From CAZOGW01 sp964579415 (lineage in GTDB: Bacteria; Actinomycetota; Acidimicrobiia; Spongiisociales; UBA5794), in NCBI GenBank assembly GCA_964579415.1, contig CAZOGW010000005.1:7381-71380 (forward strand): DNA of 64,000 nt. The letters are read 5' to 3'. The position numbers and the translations under genes are program-made. This document shows, one piece after another, positions 1-8,591 of the stretch; position 1 is the stretch's first letter, and each line of letters begins with the position of its first letter. The notes beneath the pieces were generated by a model. That model saw only the letters and a list, made by a program, of their open reading frames with translations. It did no database searches and had not been told where the DNA came from.

Positions 1-465
1 CTCCTCGAGGCGGAGTGCTTCGGCGTGGACCCACTCCTCGTCGGCGAACTCCGCATAGGCGGCGCCCCTCCACTCGGCCAGCGCCTCGTCGAGCGTGCCG
101 AGTCGCCCGGCGGCGTCGGTCGGGTCCATCCGCTGCGCCTCGCGGAGCCCATCCTCGAAGCGGATCGCATCGATCGTCGAGCCCGCCAGCGCCAGGGCGT
201 ACCCGGGCGGTGCGGTGACGATGACCGTGCCCGAGCCGTCGTCGGGGAGAACCCGCCGGAGGCGGGCGATGTAGCTGCGCAGCGTGGTGGTGGCTGCCGC
301 CGTCGGACGGCCCTCGAAGACGATGTCCGCCAGCCGGTCGGCATGGACGGTCTGGTCCACGTGGAAGAGGAGGGCGGCGAGCAATCGTCGCTGCCGTCGG
401 CCACCGAGATCGACGATCTCGCCGGCGGCGGTCACCTCGAGCGGCCCGAGGACTGCGAAGCGCAC
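1..465 (-). CDS. SARP/BTAD-family transcriptional regulator, N-terminal part
   Basis: The gene is cut by the left window edge, and about 155 N-terminal residues are visible. It starts at a GTG (463-465) preceded by GAGGAGG. Residues 1-95 form an OmpR-like winged helix: it opens VRFAVLGPLEV, continues GGRRQRRLLAALL and reaches RSYIARLRRVL and APPGYAL. The start of a bacterial transcriptional activation domain follows (FEDGLREAQ, LDEALAEWRG). This is the AfsR/DnrI/RedD architecture. Such proteins activate nearby operons, often secondary metabolism, but the target cannot be seen here. It is divergent from the lipoprotein hydrolase at 661, and the 195 bp between them must hold both promoters. Whether an NB-ARC or TPR part follows beyond the edge is unknown. 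Confidence 0.85.
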   Translation of the reverse strand, partial: MRFAVLGPLEVTAAGEIVDLGGRRQRRLLAALLFHVDQTVHADRLADIVFEGRPTAAATTTLRSYIARLRRVLPDDGSGTVIVTAPPGYALALAGSTIDAIRFEDGLREAQRMDPTDAAGRLGTLDEALAEWRGAAYAEFADEEWVHAEALRLEE

Positions 466-660
466 GTGAACCTCCTCGCCGAATCCTGGCGAGAGGTTCA
501 CACCGGTGCGTTGCAGATGCGTGGCAGTCGGAAGACCCTGCCGAACTCGGTACTTGGCCGTCGAGAGGGTACCGGGTGGTCCCGACGCCGCAACGCCATT
601 GCCACATCCCGGTGAGAAGGTCTCCGCCGGAGAAGCAGCCGCCGTCGGCAAGGAGATCCC

Positions 661-1779
661 ATGAGCAACACACCGGACACCGGGACGCGGTACCGCCGGA
701 CCACCCGCAGCATCCTGACCGCCGTCGCCGCGCTCGCGGTCCTCATGGTGGCCTGCGGCGATACCAGCGACATGCGCAGCGATGCGACTTCGGCCACCAC
801 GGCGCTGCCGCCGGCGACGACGTCGACCACCGCGCCACCCCCGACGACGTCGACCACGTCGGCTCCACCGTCGACGACCGTGGCCGACAGCAACGCCGTC
901 ACGGCGGAAGTCGAGCGTGCTGATCCGTCGGTCTTCGACTACGACGTCGCCGCCGACCTCAACTATGAGGAGGATCCCGATGCGTTGGACCTGCCGGTGC
1001 CCGGCACCGACGTGCACCCCTTCGTCTACGACAGCCCGCTGGGGGGACAGGTCACCGGACTCGTCGCCCACCCGCCCGAAGGCGAATCCGACACGGCCAT
1101 CCTTCTCATGCACGGGATACCGGAGGGAACCGAGGCCTACATCGAACCGCTGGTGTTCCTCTCCTGCACCGGGGCAACGGTGCTGGCCATCGACGCTCCT
1201 TTCGTACGCGCCGGGCGCGAGAAGTTGCCGTTGACGTTCACCGAGGCCGACCGGGACGAGCAGATCCAGCTCATCGTCGACCTACGCCGCGCCGTCGACG
1301 TGCTCGAAGCGATGGGCGCCGAGAGGATCACGTTCGACGGGACGAGTTGGGGCTCGGCGATCGGTGCCGTGCTCGCCGGCGTGGAGCCCCGTATCGACGG
1401 GTATGCCCTCATGTTGGGAGGGTCCATCGTCGAATTCTTCTTCAGGGACGGGAGGGCGATCTTCCCCCTCAACTCCTACCCGAAGGACGCTATCGAGAAG
1501 TGGGTCGACGTGATGAGCCCCGTCGACCCGACCCAGTTCGTCGGTGACGCCACCACGCCGATCCTGTTCCAGAACGGTCGCAACGACTCGACCGTCACCC
1601 CCGAGAGTGCCGCCAGGTTGCACGAGGCTGCCGGCCCCGATCACGAGGTCCGCTGGTATCCCGACACCCACGACGGGTCGCCGGAGTTGGTGGTCGAGCA
1701 CATCCACTGGCAGGCCGGCATCCTCGGCCTCGAAGCCGATCGGGTGGACGAGTGCATCGCCCCTCTCGTCGGGGGTTGA
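661..1779 (+). CDS. Alpha/beta-hydrolase lipoprotein
   Basis: The 372-residue protein has an N-terminal signal with a lipobox-like LMVAC near residue 30, followed by a Thr/Pro/Ser-rich linker of about 45 residues, so it is probably a lipid-anchored cell-surface protein. The hydrolase core includes LLMHG (likely oxyanion loop), the nucleophile elbow GTSWG with Ser229, an acid candidate in NGRND and a His in DTHDG near residue 340, which together give a plausible Ser-Asp-His triad. The start is supported by AAGGAG seven bases upstream. The substrate cannot be predicted; esterase or peptidase activity is possible. It is divergent from the SARP regulator gene. Confidence 0.8.
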   Translation: MSNTPDTGTRYRRTTRSILTAVAALAVLMVACGDTSDMRSDATSATTALPPATTSTTAPPPTTSTTSAPPSTTVADSNAVTAEVERADPSVFDYDVAADLNYEEDPDALDLPVPGTDVHPFVYDSPLGGQVTGLVAHPPEGESDTAILLMHGIPEGTEAYIEPLVFLSCTGATVLAIDAPFVRAGREKLPLTFTEADRDEQIQLIVDLRRAVDVLEAMGAERITFDGTSWGSAIGAVLAGVEPRIDGYALMLGGSIVEFFFRDGRAIFPLNSYPKDAIEKWVDVMSPVDPTQFVGDATTPILFQNGRNDSTVTPESAARLHEAAGPDHEVRWYPDTHDGSPELVVEHIHWQAGILGLEADRVDECIAPLVGG

Positions 1780-1893
1780 GGACGGTGGCCGGCGGGGGAA
1801 GGCACCTCGTGCGCCCAGGCTTGATGAGTGCAGTCGGACCGGTTCCAGTGGTATCGAGGTGGATGTCGGGATGCCGGGGCCGGGTGGCTGCGA

Positions 1894-2262
1894 CTACCGG
1901 AGCACTACGTGGTCTCGGTGGATCTTCAGCGGGCGTTCGGCGGGGAACTGCGCAGCAAGTGCGACGTGCTCAGCTGCCCACTTCTCGACCCACTCCCGGT
2001 CGTCGGCACTCTCCTTGGAGACCCACCCACCCGCTTCGAGGCTGGCGAACAGCAGGTCGGTGTAGGTCGCCTCGTCGATGTCCAGGTCGCGAACGACGAA
2101 GCAGGTCGTCGCCCTGTGGGAGACGAACCCACCCATGGCCCTGTCGCACCCGCACAACTGATCGGAACAAGCGGCGGGAGCGAAGTGGACGAGTTCGCCC
2201 GGGACGGTGAAGACGAAGTCCCCATCGACTCCCAGTGATTCGATGGCGGTGAACAGCTTCAT
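1894..2262 (-). CDS. Conserved hypothetical protein with Cys-rich segment
   Basis: The product is 122 residues and I do not recognise a named family. It has a Cys cluster, CSDQLCGCDRAMGG, at about residues 33-46, then an acidic RDLDIDEATYTDLL stretch and a C-terminal WVEKWAAEH helix. The composition is typical of a real soluble protein and the frame is open over its whole length, with ATG at 2262. The small open frame at 2282 is divergent from it. Confidence 0.6.
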   Translation of the reverse strand: MKLFTAIESLGVDGDFVFTVPGELVHFAPAACSDQLCGCDRAMGGFVSHRATTCFVVRDLDIDEATYTDLLFASLEAGGWVSKESADDREWVEKWAAEHVALAAQFPAERPLKIHRDHVVLR

Positions 2263-2281
2263 GTGAGGCCTCCTCGGCTCG

Positions 2282-2464
2282 GTGTCCGCAACATACGAGC
2301 CAGGTGTGACATCCCCAGGCGCGGACAGGGGTACCGACGACTACTGGGCCTATGCCGTCGAAGCGGCGGTCGCCCTGATCCGCGCCGCCGCCGAGCGCCT
2401 CGGCGTCCCCGTCGAGGACGCCGCCCGCCGCCTGGCAGGCGTGCACGGAATCGACATCGGTTGA
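2282..2464 (+). CDS. Small hypothetical protein
   Basis: This is a 60-residue frame starting at GTG, with an Ala-rich amphipathic C-terminal half (WAYAVEAAVALIRAAAERLG then VEDAARRLAGVHG) that looks like two helices. It lies between the divergent Cys-rich gene and the convergent AhpD-like gene, ending eight bases before the latter. There is no clear ribosome binding site and no recognised family, so it may be spurious. Confidence 0.35.
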   Translation: MSATYEPGVTSPGADRGTDDYWAYAVEAAVALIRAAAERLGVPVEDAARRLAGVHGIDIG

Positions 2465-2472
2465 GGGCCCGC

Positions 2473-2970
2473 TCAACCCGTCGACAGTTGGTACGAGCCG
2501 GGTTCCCACATGCGGGTGGCGACGCCGATGGTGTTCCACGCGGTGATGACGATCACCAGACCGATCAGAGCAGCCACCTCGTCGTTGGACCAATGGGCGG
2601 CTACCGCCTCGTAGGCGTCGTCGGGGACGTGGGTGGTGGACATGCGGGCCACGGTCTCGACGAAAGAGATGGCGGCTCGCTCCTGGGGGCTGAAGAACGG
2701 GGTCTCTGCCCACACCGCGACGCCACTGATGCGCTCCTCGGACTCCCCGGCGGCGCGGGCGTCTTTGGTGTGCATGTCGACGCAGTAGGCGCACCCGTTG
2801 ATCTGCGAGACGCGTGTCTTCAGGAGGTGTCTGAGGCCGCCGTCGATGCCGGCATCGTCGAGCTGACGGGTCACGGCGTTCTCCAGGTGTGACACCGCCC
2901 GCCCCACGCCGGGGGAATGGGCGTCGAGGTCGAGGCGGACCGGGATGGCGAAGGTCGTATCTGTAGTCAT
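2473..2970 (-). CDS. Carboxymuconolactone decarboxylase/AhpD-family protein
   Basis: The 165-residue protein has the AhpD-fold redox motif C60-A-Y-C63 followed by His67, with the surrounding NGCAYCVDMHTKDAR pattern typical of peroxidase-like family members that reduce peroxides or act as disulfide reductases. The C-terminal VIVITAWNTIGVATRMW helix is also family-typical. It is divergent from a MocR/PdxR-type regulator, the common arrangement in which the regulator controls its neighbour. It is probably cytoplasmic; the substrate is unknown. Confidence 0.85.
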   Translation of the reverse strand: MTTDTTFAIPVRLDLDAHSPGVGRAVSHLENAVTRQLDDAGIDGGLRHLLKTRVSQINGCAYCVDMHTKDARAAGESEERISGVAVWAETPFFSPQERAAISFVETVARMSTTHVPDDAYEAVAAHWSNDEVAALIGLVIVITAWNTIGVATRMWEPGSYQLSTG

Positions 2971-2993
2971 TCCGGCAACCTATCCGGTAAGAG
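2966..2993. promoter_or_regulatory. Candidate MocR-type direct repeat
   Basis: Two copies of a TTCCGG/ATCCGG hexamer occur 12 bases apart in the short divergent region between the AhpD-like gene and the MocR-type regulator. Members of that regulator family often bind direct repeats in such a position. This is inferred from position and repetition only. Confidence 0.3.
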
Positions 2994-3016
2994 GCTCAGG
3001 TGTAAGGTCCACATCT

Positions 3017-4408
3017 ATGCAAGATGAGTGGGCCACTTTCGGTACCGACCTCCACCTGGAGTTGGCGGGCAACCGCCTTCGTTCCGGCCTGGAGCGCGCC
3101 CTGCGCGACGGGGTGCGCACCGGGCGGCTCCGTCCCGGTACCCGCCTCCCGTCCTCGCGGTCGCTGGCCCGGGACCTCGGCATCGCCCGCAACACGGTCG
3201 CCGACGCCTACGTCCAGCTCGTGGCGGAGGGCTGGCTCACATCCCGTCACGGCTCCGGCACCTTCGTCGCCGACCACCCGACGACCATCGCGCCCGGCCA
3301 TGTCGCACCCTCGCCCGCCGTGTCGCCGATGCGCTTCGACTTGCGGCCCGGGAGACCGGATCTCGGCTCCTTCCCCCGCGCCGCCTGGCTCTCCGCCATG
3401 CGGGCCGCGGTCCAGGCGGCGCCCTACGAAGCCTTCGGGTACGGCGACGCTCGAGGGATGCCCCGGCTGCGCCAATCGCTGGCCTCCTACCTGGGACGGG
3501 CGCGGGGAGTCGAAGCCGATCCCGAACACATCGTGGTCTGCTCCGGGTTCTCCGACGGGCTCGCCCTCCTTTGCGAGGGGCTGGCGGCGCGGGGCGTCAC
3601 CGTGCTCGCCACCGAGGGTGTCGGACACACGTTCCACCGCACCATCGTCCGCCGCCACGGCCTGCGCCACGCCTTCCTCCCGGTCGACGACGACGGAGCG
3701 GTCGTCGACGACATGGACGGGGCCGGTGCCGCCCTCCTCACCCCGGCCCACCAGTTCCCCCTCGGCGTCCCCCTCCACCCGGACCGCCGTCGCCGGGTCA
3801 CCCGCTGGGCGGCGGAGACCGGCGCCGTCGTCATCGAGGACGACTACGACGGGGAGTTCCGCTACGACCGCCAGGCGGTGGGGGCGATGCAGGCGCTGGC
3901 CCCCGACCACGTCGTCTATGCGGGCACCACATCGAAGAGCCTGGCCCCGGGCCTGCGCCTGGGATGGCTCGTGGTGCCGCCGACGCTCGTCGAGGACCTG
4001 CTGGAGGCACGGGCCGCCACCGGACGCACCACATCGGCCCTCGACCAACTCGCCCTGGCGGAGATGATCTCCTCGGGTGCCTACGACCGGCACGTGCGCG
4101 CCGCCCGCCTCGCCACCCGGCGCCGCCGCGACCGCCTGGTGGCCACCCTCGCCGAGAAGGCTCCGGCCGTCACCGTCACCGGCATCGCTGCCGGCCACCA
4201 CGCGGTGATACGTCTCGCCCCCGGAGACGACGAGGACTCCGCAATGGCCCGCGCCGCGGCCAACGGCGTGGCCGTCGCCGCCCTGAGAGCGTACGCAACC
4301 GAGACTGTCGACCTTGGCCCGTCGGTCGTCGTCGGCTACGCCACGCCCCCAGAACACGCCTACCCGGCCGCCATCAGCCGGCTCGCCGCCGCGCTGGGGA
4401 GGTCATAG
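3017..4408 (+). CDS. MocR/PdxR-family regulator (GntR HTH plus aminotransferase fold)
   Basis: The product is 463 residues from ATG 3017. Residues about 10-85 form a GntR winged helix (LRPGTRLPSSRSLARDLG, ARNTVADAYVQLVAEGWL). The rest is a fold-type I aminotransferase domain with IEDDYDGEFRY and the PLP lysine in TTSKSLAPGLR (Lys307). Length and domain order match the MocR subfamily, which uses PLP or an amino-acid aldimine as effector to control PLP synthesis or amino-acid genes. No pyridoxal synthase gene lies beside it; its divergent neighbour is the AhpD-like gene, which is the likely target. An in-frame GTG further upstream would overlap the neighbour's start, so the ATG is preferred. 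Confidence 0.9.
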   Translation: MQDEWATFGTDLHLELAGNRLRSGLERALRDGVRTGRLRPGTRLPSSRSLARDLGIARNTVADAYVQLVAEGWLTSRHGSGTFVADHPTTIAPGHVAPSPAVSPMRFDLRPGRPDLGSFPRAAWLSAMRAAVQAAPYEAFGYGDARGMPRLRQSLASYLGRARGVEADPEHIVVCSGFSDGLALLCEGLAARGVTVLATEGVGHTFHRTIVRRHGLRHAFLPVDDDGAVVDDMDGAGAALLTPAHQFPLGVPLHPDRRRRVTRWAAETGAVVIEDDYDGEFRYDRQAVGAMQALAPDHVVYAGTTSKSLAPGLRLGWLVVPPTLVEDLLEARAATGRTTSALDQLALAEMISSGAYDRHVRAARLATRRRRDRLVATLAEKAPAVTVTGIAAGHHAVIRLAPGDDEDSAMARAAANGVAVAALRAYATETVDLGPSVVVGYATPPEHAYPAAISRLAAALGRS

Positions 4409-4457
4409 GCGATGTGCCGGTCGCTCCGTATGGCGCAGTTGCGCCGGTTGCCCCGGA

Positions 4458-5051
4458 TCATCCGACCGCGAGCCGGACGATGGGGCGGGTGGCCTTGCGG
4501 CGGGCCACCTCGGTGAAGCCGAGTCCGAGGAACATGCCCAGGCTTCCCGTGTAGTAGTCGCCGGCGGACCATTGCGCCTTGTCGACCGGATACGCCTCGA
4601 TGAGAGCAGCCCCGCCGGCCACGGCGTAGGCAACCGCGGCCGCGGCGAGCCCGGACGCCACGGCCTTGCGGCGGTACCCGACCCGTACCACGAAACAGTT
4701 GATCGACCACGGCTCGGCCTCGTCCACCGGCCGCACCAGCGGGGAGCGGAGGATGGTGGGGAAGTCACCCCGTGGCCCGACCTGGACCCATCCCACCGGC
4801 TCCCCGGCGGCATATCCCACCAGGCCTGGCGGCGGACCCTCCCCGACGACGTCGGCGAAGCGGTTGCGGTTGTCCCGATCGTCGCCGAAGCCCCCGTCGG
4901 GGCGACGCCAGTACATGCAGAAACAGCGTCGGGCCACGCCGCGCTCGCCCATGACCCGTTCCACGTCGCCGAAGCGGCCCGGGGTGAGCGGCAGGCACTG
5001 CATCGGCCCCAACCCGGTCTCCGCCACGTGCGACCAGTCCCCGGCAGGCAT
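4458..5051 (-). CDS. GNAT-family N-acetyltransferase
   Basis: This 197-residue protein has the GNAT pattern: GYAAGEPVGWVQVGPR (strand 4), INCFVVRVGYRRKAVASGL (acetyl-CoA loop, an R-x-x-x-A-x-G variant) and YYTGSLGMFLGLGFTEVAR (C-terminal strand). The N-terminal half carries an unusual CFCMYWRR segment. The ATG at 5051 has GAGAGGAG upstream. Longer upstream reading would run antisense through the alcohol dehydrogenase gene, so it was rejected. The substrate is unknown. Confidence 0.8.
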   Translation of the reverse strand: MPAGDWSHVAETGLGPMQCLPLTPGRFGDVERVMGERGVARRCFCMYWRRPDGGFGDDRDNRNRFADVVGEGPPPGLVGYAAGEPVGWVQVGPRGDFPTILRSPLVRPVDEAEPWSINCFVVRVGYRRKAVASGLAAAAVAYAVAGGAALIEAYPVDKAQWSAGDYYTGSLGMFLGLGFTEVARRKATRPIVRLAVG

Positions 5052-5225
5052 CCGCACCCTCCTCTCGGCGTCCAGGGTACGCCCGTCCACGGACGGCTCA
5101 CGACCGCCTTCGGGGTGCTCGATTGCTGAGCGGGACCCGCCGCAGCGGGACCTTCGGCCCTGGCAGCACGGCTGTGCCGTGTCGTAGCTTCGACGACAGC
5201 ATGCCGAACTCCAGGAGGAAGCATC

Positions 5226-6272
5226 ATGCGTGCGCTCGTTTACCACGGTCCCGGCAACAAGGCCTGGGAGCAAGTACCCGACCCGACGCTCCAGTCGGAC
5301 ACCGACGCCATCGTCAGGGTTGACTCCGTCACCATCTGCGGCACCGATCTGCACATCCTCAAGGGGGACGTGCCCGCCGTGACCGACGGCCGCATCCTCG
5401 GTCACGAGGCGATCGGCACCGTCCAGGAGGTCGGTGGCGCGGTCAAGAACGTCAAGGTCGGCGACCGGGTCCTCGTCTCCTGTGTCAGCGCCTGCGGCGC
5501 CTGCCGCTACTGCCGCCAGGGCAGCTACGGCCAGTGCCTCGGCGGTGGCGGGTGGATCCTGGGGCACCGGATCGACGGCACCCAGGCCGAGTACGTGCGG
5601 GTTCCCTTCGCCGACACCTCCACCTACCCGGTCCCGGCCGGCGTTTCCGACGAGCAGATGCTGATGCTGGCCGACATCGTCCCCACCAGCTACGAGGTCG
5701 GCGCCCTCAACGGCACCGTGAGCCCCGGTGACGTGGTCGCCATCGTCGGCGCCGGCCCCATCGGGCTGGCCGCCATCATGACCTCGAAGCTGTTCAGCCC
5801 GAGCCACATCGTGGCCATCGACCTGGCCGACAGCCGCCTCGACGCCGCCAAGCTGTTCGGCGCCGACGTGGTGGTCAACAGCGGAGTGTCCGACCCGATG
5901 GAGGTCATCGCCGACCTCACCGGTGGACTCGGCGCCGACGTGACCATGGAGGCGGTAGGCATCCCGGCGACCTTCGAGCTGGCCACCCGGATGGTCCGTC
6001 CCGGCGGCCACGTCGCCAACATCGGCGTCCACGGCACCCCGGTGACGCTGCATCTCGAAGACCTGTGGATCAAGAACGTCACGATCACCACGGGGCTGGT
6101 GGACACGTACTCGACACCGACGCTCATCCGGCTCATCACCGGCGGCCAACTCGACACCACCCGCTTCGTGACCCACCGCTTCGCGCTGGACGAGATGATG
6201 GATGCCTACGACGTGTTCGGCCGGGCAGCCGATACCGGCGCCCTCAAGGTGGTGCTCACCAGGTCCGAGTAG
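5226..6272 (+). CDS. Zinc-dependent alcohol dehydrogenase (MDR family)
   Basis: The 348-residue protein is a medium-chain dehydrogenase. Catalytic zinc ligands are visible as Cys38 (TICGTDLH) with His43 nearby, and His60-Glu61 (LGHEAIG). A structural zinc lobe is present as closely spaced cysteines in VSACGACRYCRQG and the following GQC. The nucleotide-binding glycines are in VGAGPIGLAA. It oxidises alcohols or reduces aldehydes with NAD(P), probably in the cytoplasm. An AGGAGGAA sequence precedes ATG 5226. The gene stands alone and is followed by a strong hairpin. Confidence 0.92.
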   Translation: MRALVYHGPGNKAWEQVPDPTLQSDTDAIVRVDSVTICGTDLHILKGDVPAVTDGRILGHEAIGTVQEVGGAVKNVKVGDRVLVSCVSACGACRYCRQGSYGQCLGGGGWILGHRIDGTQAEYVRVPFADTSTYPVPAGVSDEQMLMLADIVPTSYEVGALNGTVSPGDVVAIVGAGPIGLAAIMTSKLFSPSHIVAIDLADSRLDAAKLFGADVVVNSGVSDPMEVIADLTGGLGADVTMEAVGIPATFELATRMVRPGGHVANIGVHGTPVTLHLEDLWIKNVTITTGLVDTYSTPTLIRLITGGQLDTTRFVTHRFALDEMMDAYDVFGRAADTGALKVVLTRSE

Positions 6273-6650
6273 CGCCGGAGCGAACCCGGGTTTCGTGACT
6301 CGCTGAGCCGGGTCGGGAACCGGCGGGTCGGAAGGACCACTCTCTCTCGGGCCTCCCCGCCGCAAGGTCGGGGAGGCCCGGTCCTTCCGCGTTGACGCCT
6401 GGTGGCAGCCCGACGGACCGGCTCACCCAGCCGCTACGCGACCGGCAGACAGTGGACGGTCCCAAGGTCCTTCCCGGGTACGGTCCGCTTTCCAGGCCAG
6501 GTGGCCGCGTGTAAGGTGCCGACGGCCGGGCATTGCACGGGGCCCGGTCGTGTGGAGGCATCCGTGTTCACTTCGCCGGTCTCCGGTCTGGACAGAGCCT
6601 TCCTCGCCTACCGACGGATTCGCCGTGCGGGACTGAAAGGGGAGAGTCGC
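6273..6650. other. Gene-free region with terminator and presumed promoter
   Basis: Apart from the hairpin at 6330-6388, no coding frame with plausible composition was seen. The right half must carry the promoter and 5' leader of the secreted LVIVD-repeat gene, but no convincing -35/-10 pair was recognised. Confidence 0.5.
6330..6388 (+). terminator. Nested hairpin after alcohol dehydrogenase
   Basis: Two nested stems are present: GGAAGGACC (6330-6338) pairs with GGTCCTTCC (6380-6388), and inside it CGGGCCTCCCC pairs with GGGGAGGCCCG. It lies 58 bases after the dehydrogenase stop. No T-run follows, so intrinsic termination is assumed from stem strength only. Confidence 0.6.
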
Positions 6651-8480
6651 GTGTCCAAGCGTAAGAGAGTGGGGTCGCTGTGTATTGCGGTCCTGGTGGC
6701 GGGAGCGATGTTCATCGCACTTCCGGTCACCGCCCAGACCGATCCGCGCCAGGGGCTGACGCCCGGCACGGACAACACCAACAATACGACGCAGATCGTC
6801 CCGAATGCCGATGCCGCCACCGCGGCGTTCAATGTCGATCATCTGGCTTGGCGTAGCAAGCCGGTGTGGGCCGTCAGCCCGGGAGCGTTCAACCAGAGCA
6901 ACATCGGCTCCGACCTGGCCTTCAAGGACAACTACGCCCTTCTCGGCAACTACCTGGGCTTCGGAGTCATCGACATCTCGGAACCCGATGACCCCACGCT
7001 CGTCACCATCGTCAACTGCGTCGGTGGCCAGGGTGACCTGTCGGTGTATGGCAACCTGCTGTTCCAGTCGGTCGAATCGAAGCGGAGCGACAACACGTGC
7101 GCCAGCAGCACCCTGGGGCAGGGCTGGGCGGGCATCCGCATCTACGACATCACAGACGTCACCAACCCGCAGTACGTCGGCGCGGTGAACACGTGCAGGG
7201 GCTCGCACACGCACACCGTGGTCGAGGACCCCAACGACGACGAGAACGTCTACATCTACGTCTCCGGCACGGCCGCGGTCCGCACCGGCACCGGCCCCTG
7301 GCAGATGGGCTGCATCAACACCCCCACCGGGAACAACCCGGACCTGTTCCTCGACGCCGACGGCAACCCGGTCCCGACCTCGCGGTTCCAGGTCGAGGTC
7401 ATCAAGGTGCCGCTGGCGGCGCCGCAGAACGCGGCCATCGTCAACGAGGCGCGGCTGATGAAGAACCACACCACGAACAACCCGCACGGCCTTTGGGCGG
7501 GGGGCAATCACGGCACCGGGACCCAGAGCACCACCGCCACCGACGCCTGCCACGACATCACCGCCTACCCGGAGATCGGGCTGGCCGCCGGTGCTTGTGA
7601 GGGCAACGGCATCCTCATCGACATCTCCGACCCGGCGAACCCGGTGCGGATCGACGAGGTGCTCGACCCCAACTTCGCCTACTGGCACTCCGCCACCTTC
7701 AACAACGACGGTACCAAGGTCGTCTTCACCGACGAGTGGGGCGGCGGCGTCCAGGCACGCTGCCGGCCGCAGGACCCGGTGAACTGGGGCGCCGACGCCA
7801 TCTTCGACATCGTCCAGACCGAGGACGGCCCCAAGATGGAGTTCCGCGCCCACTACAAGGTGCCCAACGTCCAGGCCAACAATGAGACCTGCGTCGCCCA
7901 TAACGGCTCTCTCGTCCCGGTCCCCGGTCGCGACATCATGGTGCAGGCGTGGTACGAGGGCGGTCTGTCGGTGTGGGACTTCACCGACTCGTCGAACCCG
8001 GTGGAGATCGCCTTCTTCGACCGTGGCCCGTACCACCCGACGCAGATGCCTGCCGGCGGCTACTGGTCCGTGTACCACTACAACGGCAACATCTACGGCA
8101 ACGAGATCTTCCTCGGGTTCGACAGCTTCAAGCTGACCCCGAGCGACTTCCTCTCCGAGGCCGAGATCGCCGCATCCGACGAGGTGGTGTGGGACGAGTT
8201 CAACGCCCAGGCGCAGGTGGCCTTCTCGTGGGGCCCGTCGGCCAACGTGGTCGGCGCCTACCGTGACCAACTGGTCCGCAGCGGTGACATCAGCGACGCC
8301 GCGGTGCTGCGGGTGAACGAGTTCCTCGACGCAGTCGACGCAGCCGGCACCGCTCGCCAGATGCGGGCCGCCGCCAACCTCGGCTACCACGTCGCCAGCC
8401 GCCTCGACGCCGACACCCAGGGAGACCTGATCGACGCCATCACGCTGCTGGCAGACGATCTCGACGCCCAGACCCACTGA
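6651..8480 (+). CDS. Secreted LVIVD-repeat protein
   Basis: The product is 609 residues from GTG 6651, which has GGGGAG upstream. It has a basic N-terminus (SKRKR), a hydrophobic core and an AQT-type cleavage site near residue 27, so it is exported. The body repeats beta-propeller-like blades of LVIVD type: YLGFGVIDISEPDDP, GIRIYDITDVTNPQYVG, GILIDISDPANPVRID and GLSVWDFTDSSNPVEI. Conserved His-rich spots (GSHTHTVVED, YWHSATFNN, CVAHNGSL) could bind metal. The C-terminal 100 residues are helical and unlike the propeller. Function is unknown. Reading from further upstream adds residues without a signal peptide and was rejected. Confidence 0.85.
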   Translation: MSKRKRVGSLCIAVLVAGAMFIALPVTAQTDPRQGLTPGTDNTNNTTQIVPNADAATAAFNVDHLAWRSKPVWAVSPGAFNQSNIGSDLAFKDNYALLGNYLGFGVIDISEPDDPTLVTIVNCVGGQGDLSVYGNLLFQSVESKRSDNTCASSTLGQGWAGIRIYDITDVTNPQYVGAVNTCRGSHTHTVVEDPNDDENVYIYVSGTAAVRTGTGPWQMGCINTPTGNNPDLFLDADGNPVPTSRFQVEVIKVPLAAPQNAAIVNEARLMKNHTTNNPHGLWAGGNHGTGTQSTTATDACHDITAYPEIGLAAGACEGNGILIDISDPANPVRIDEVLDPNFAYWHSATFNNDGTKVVFTDEWGGGVQARCRPQDPVNWGADAIFDIVQTEDGPKMEFRAHYKVPNVQANNETCVAHNGSLVPVPGRDIMVQAWYEGGLSVWDFTDSSNPVEIAFFDRGPYHPTQMPAGGYWSVYHYNGNIYGNEIFLGFDSFKLTPSDFLSEAEIAASDEVVWDEFNAQAQVAFSWGPSANVVGAYRDQLVRSGDISDAAVLRVNEFLDAVDAAGTARQMRAAANLGYHVASRLDADTQGDLIDAITLLADDLDAQTH

Positions 8481-8518
8481 GCCCGTCAGACCCGTTCTGA
8501 GCCGAGCCTACGAACGAC

Positions 8519-8549
8519 GAGAGGGGCGCCCCGAGGGGCGCCCCTCTCT
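8519..8549 (+). terminator. Strong hairpin terminator
   Basis: GAGAGGGGCGCCCC (8519-8532) is perfectly complementary to GGGGCGCCCCTCTC (8535-8548), with a two-base gap in the centre. It lies 39 bases after the LVIVD gene stop and before hdeD. No T-tract follows. Confidence 0.75.
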
Positions 8550-8591
8550 GGCGTGGTCCTCAGTCGGCATGCCCCGCGGGTGTAGTCTCCG

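Noticed and set aside
548..575. TACTTGG and TACCGGG near 548-575 as another heptamer locus
   Set aside because: Only single, separated words occur, without tandem register.
6423..8477. A 684-codon open frame antisense to the LVIVD-repeat gene, and similar long antisense frames (2996-4357, 16387-18126, 12837-14054, 22172-23854, 45016-46089)
   Set aside because: In GC-rich DNA, antisense frames stay open by chance. These translations are rich in Gly, Val, Arg and His without domains, and the sense strand has a clear protein.
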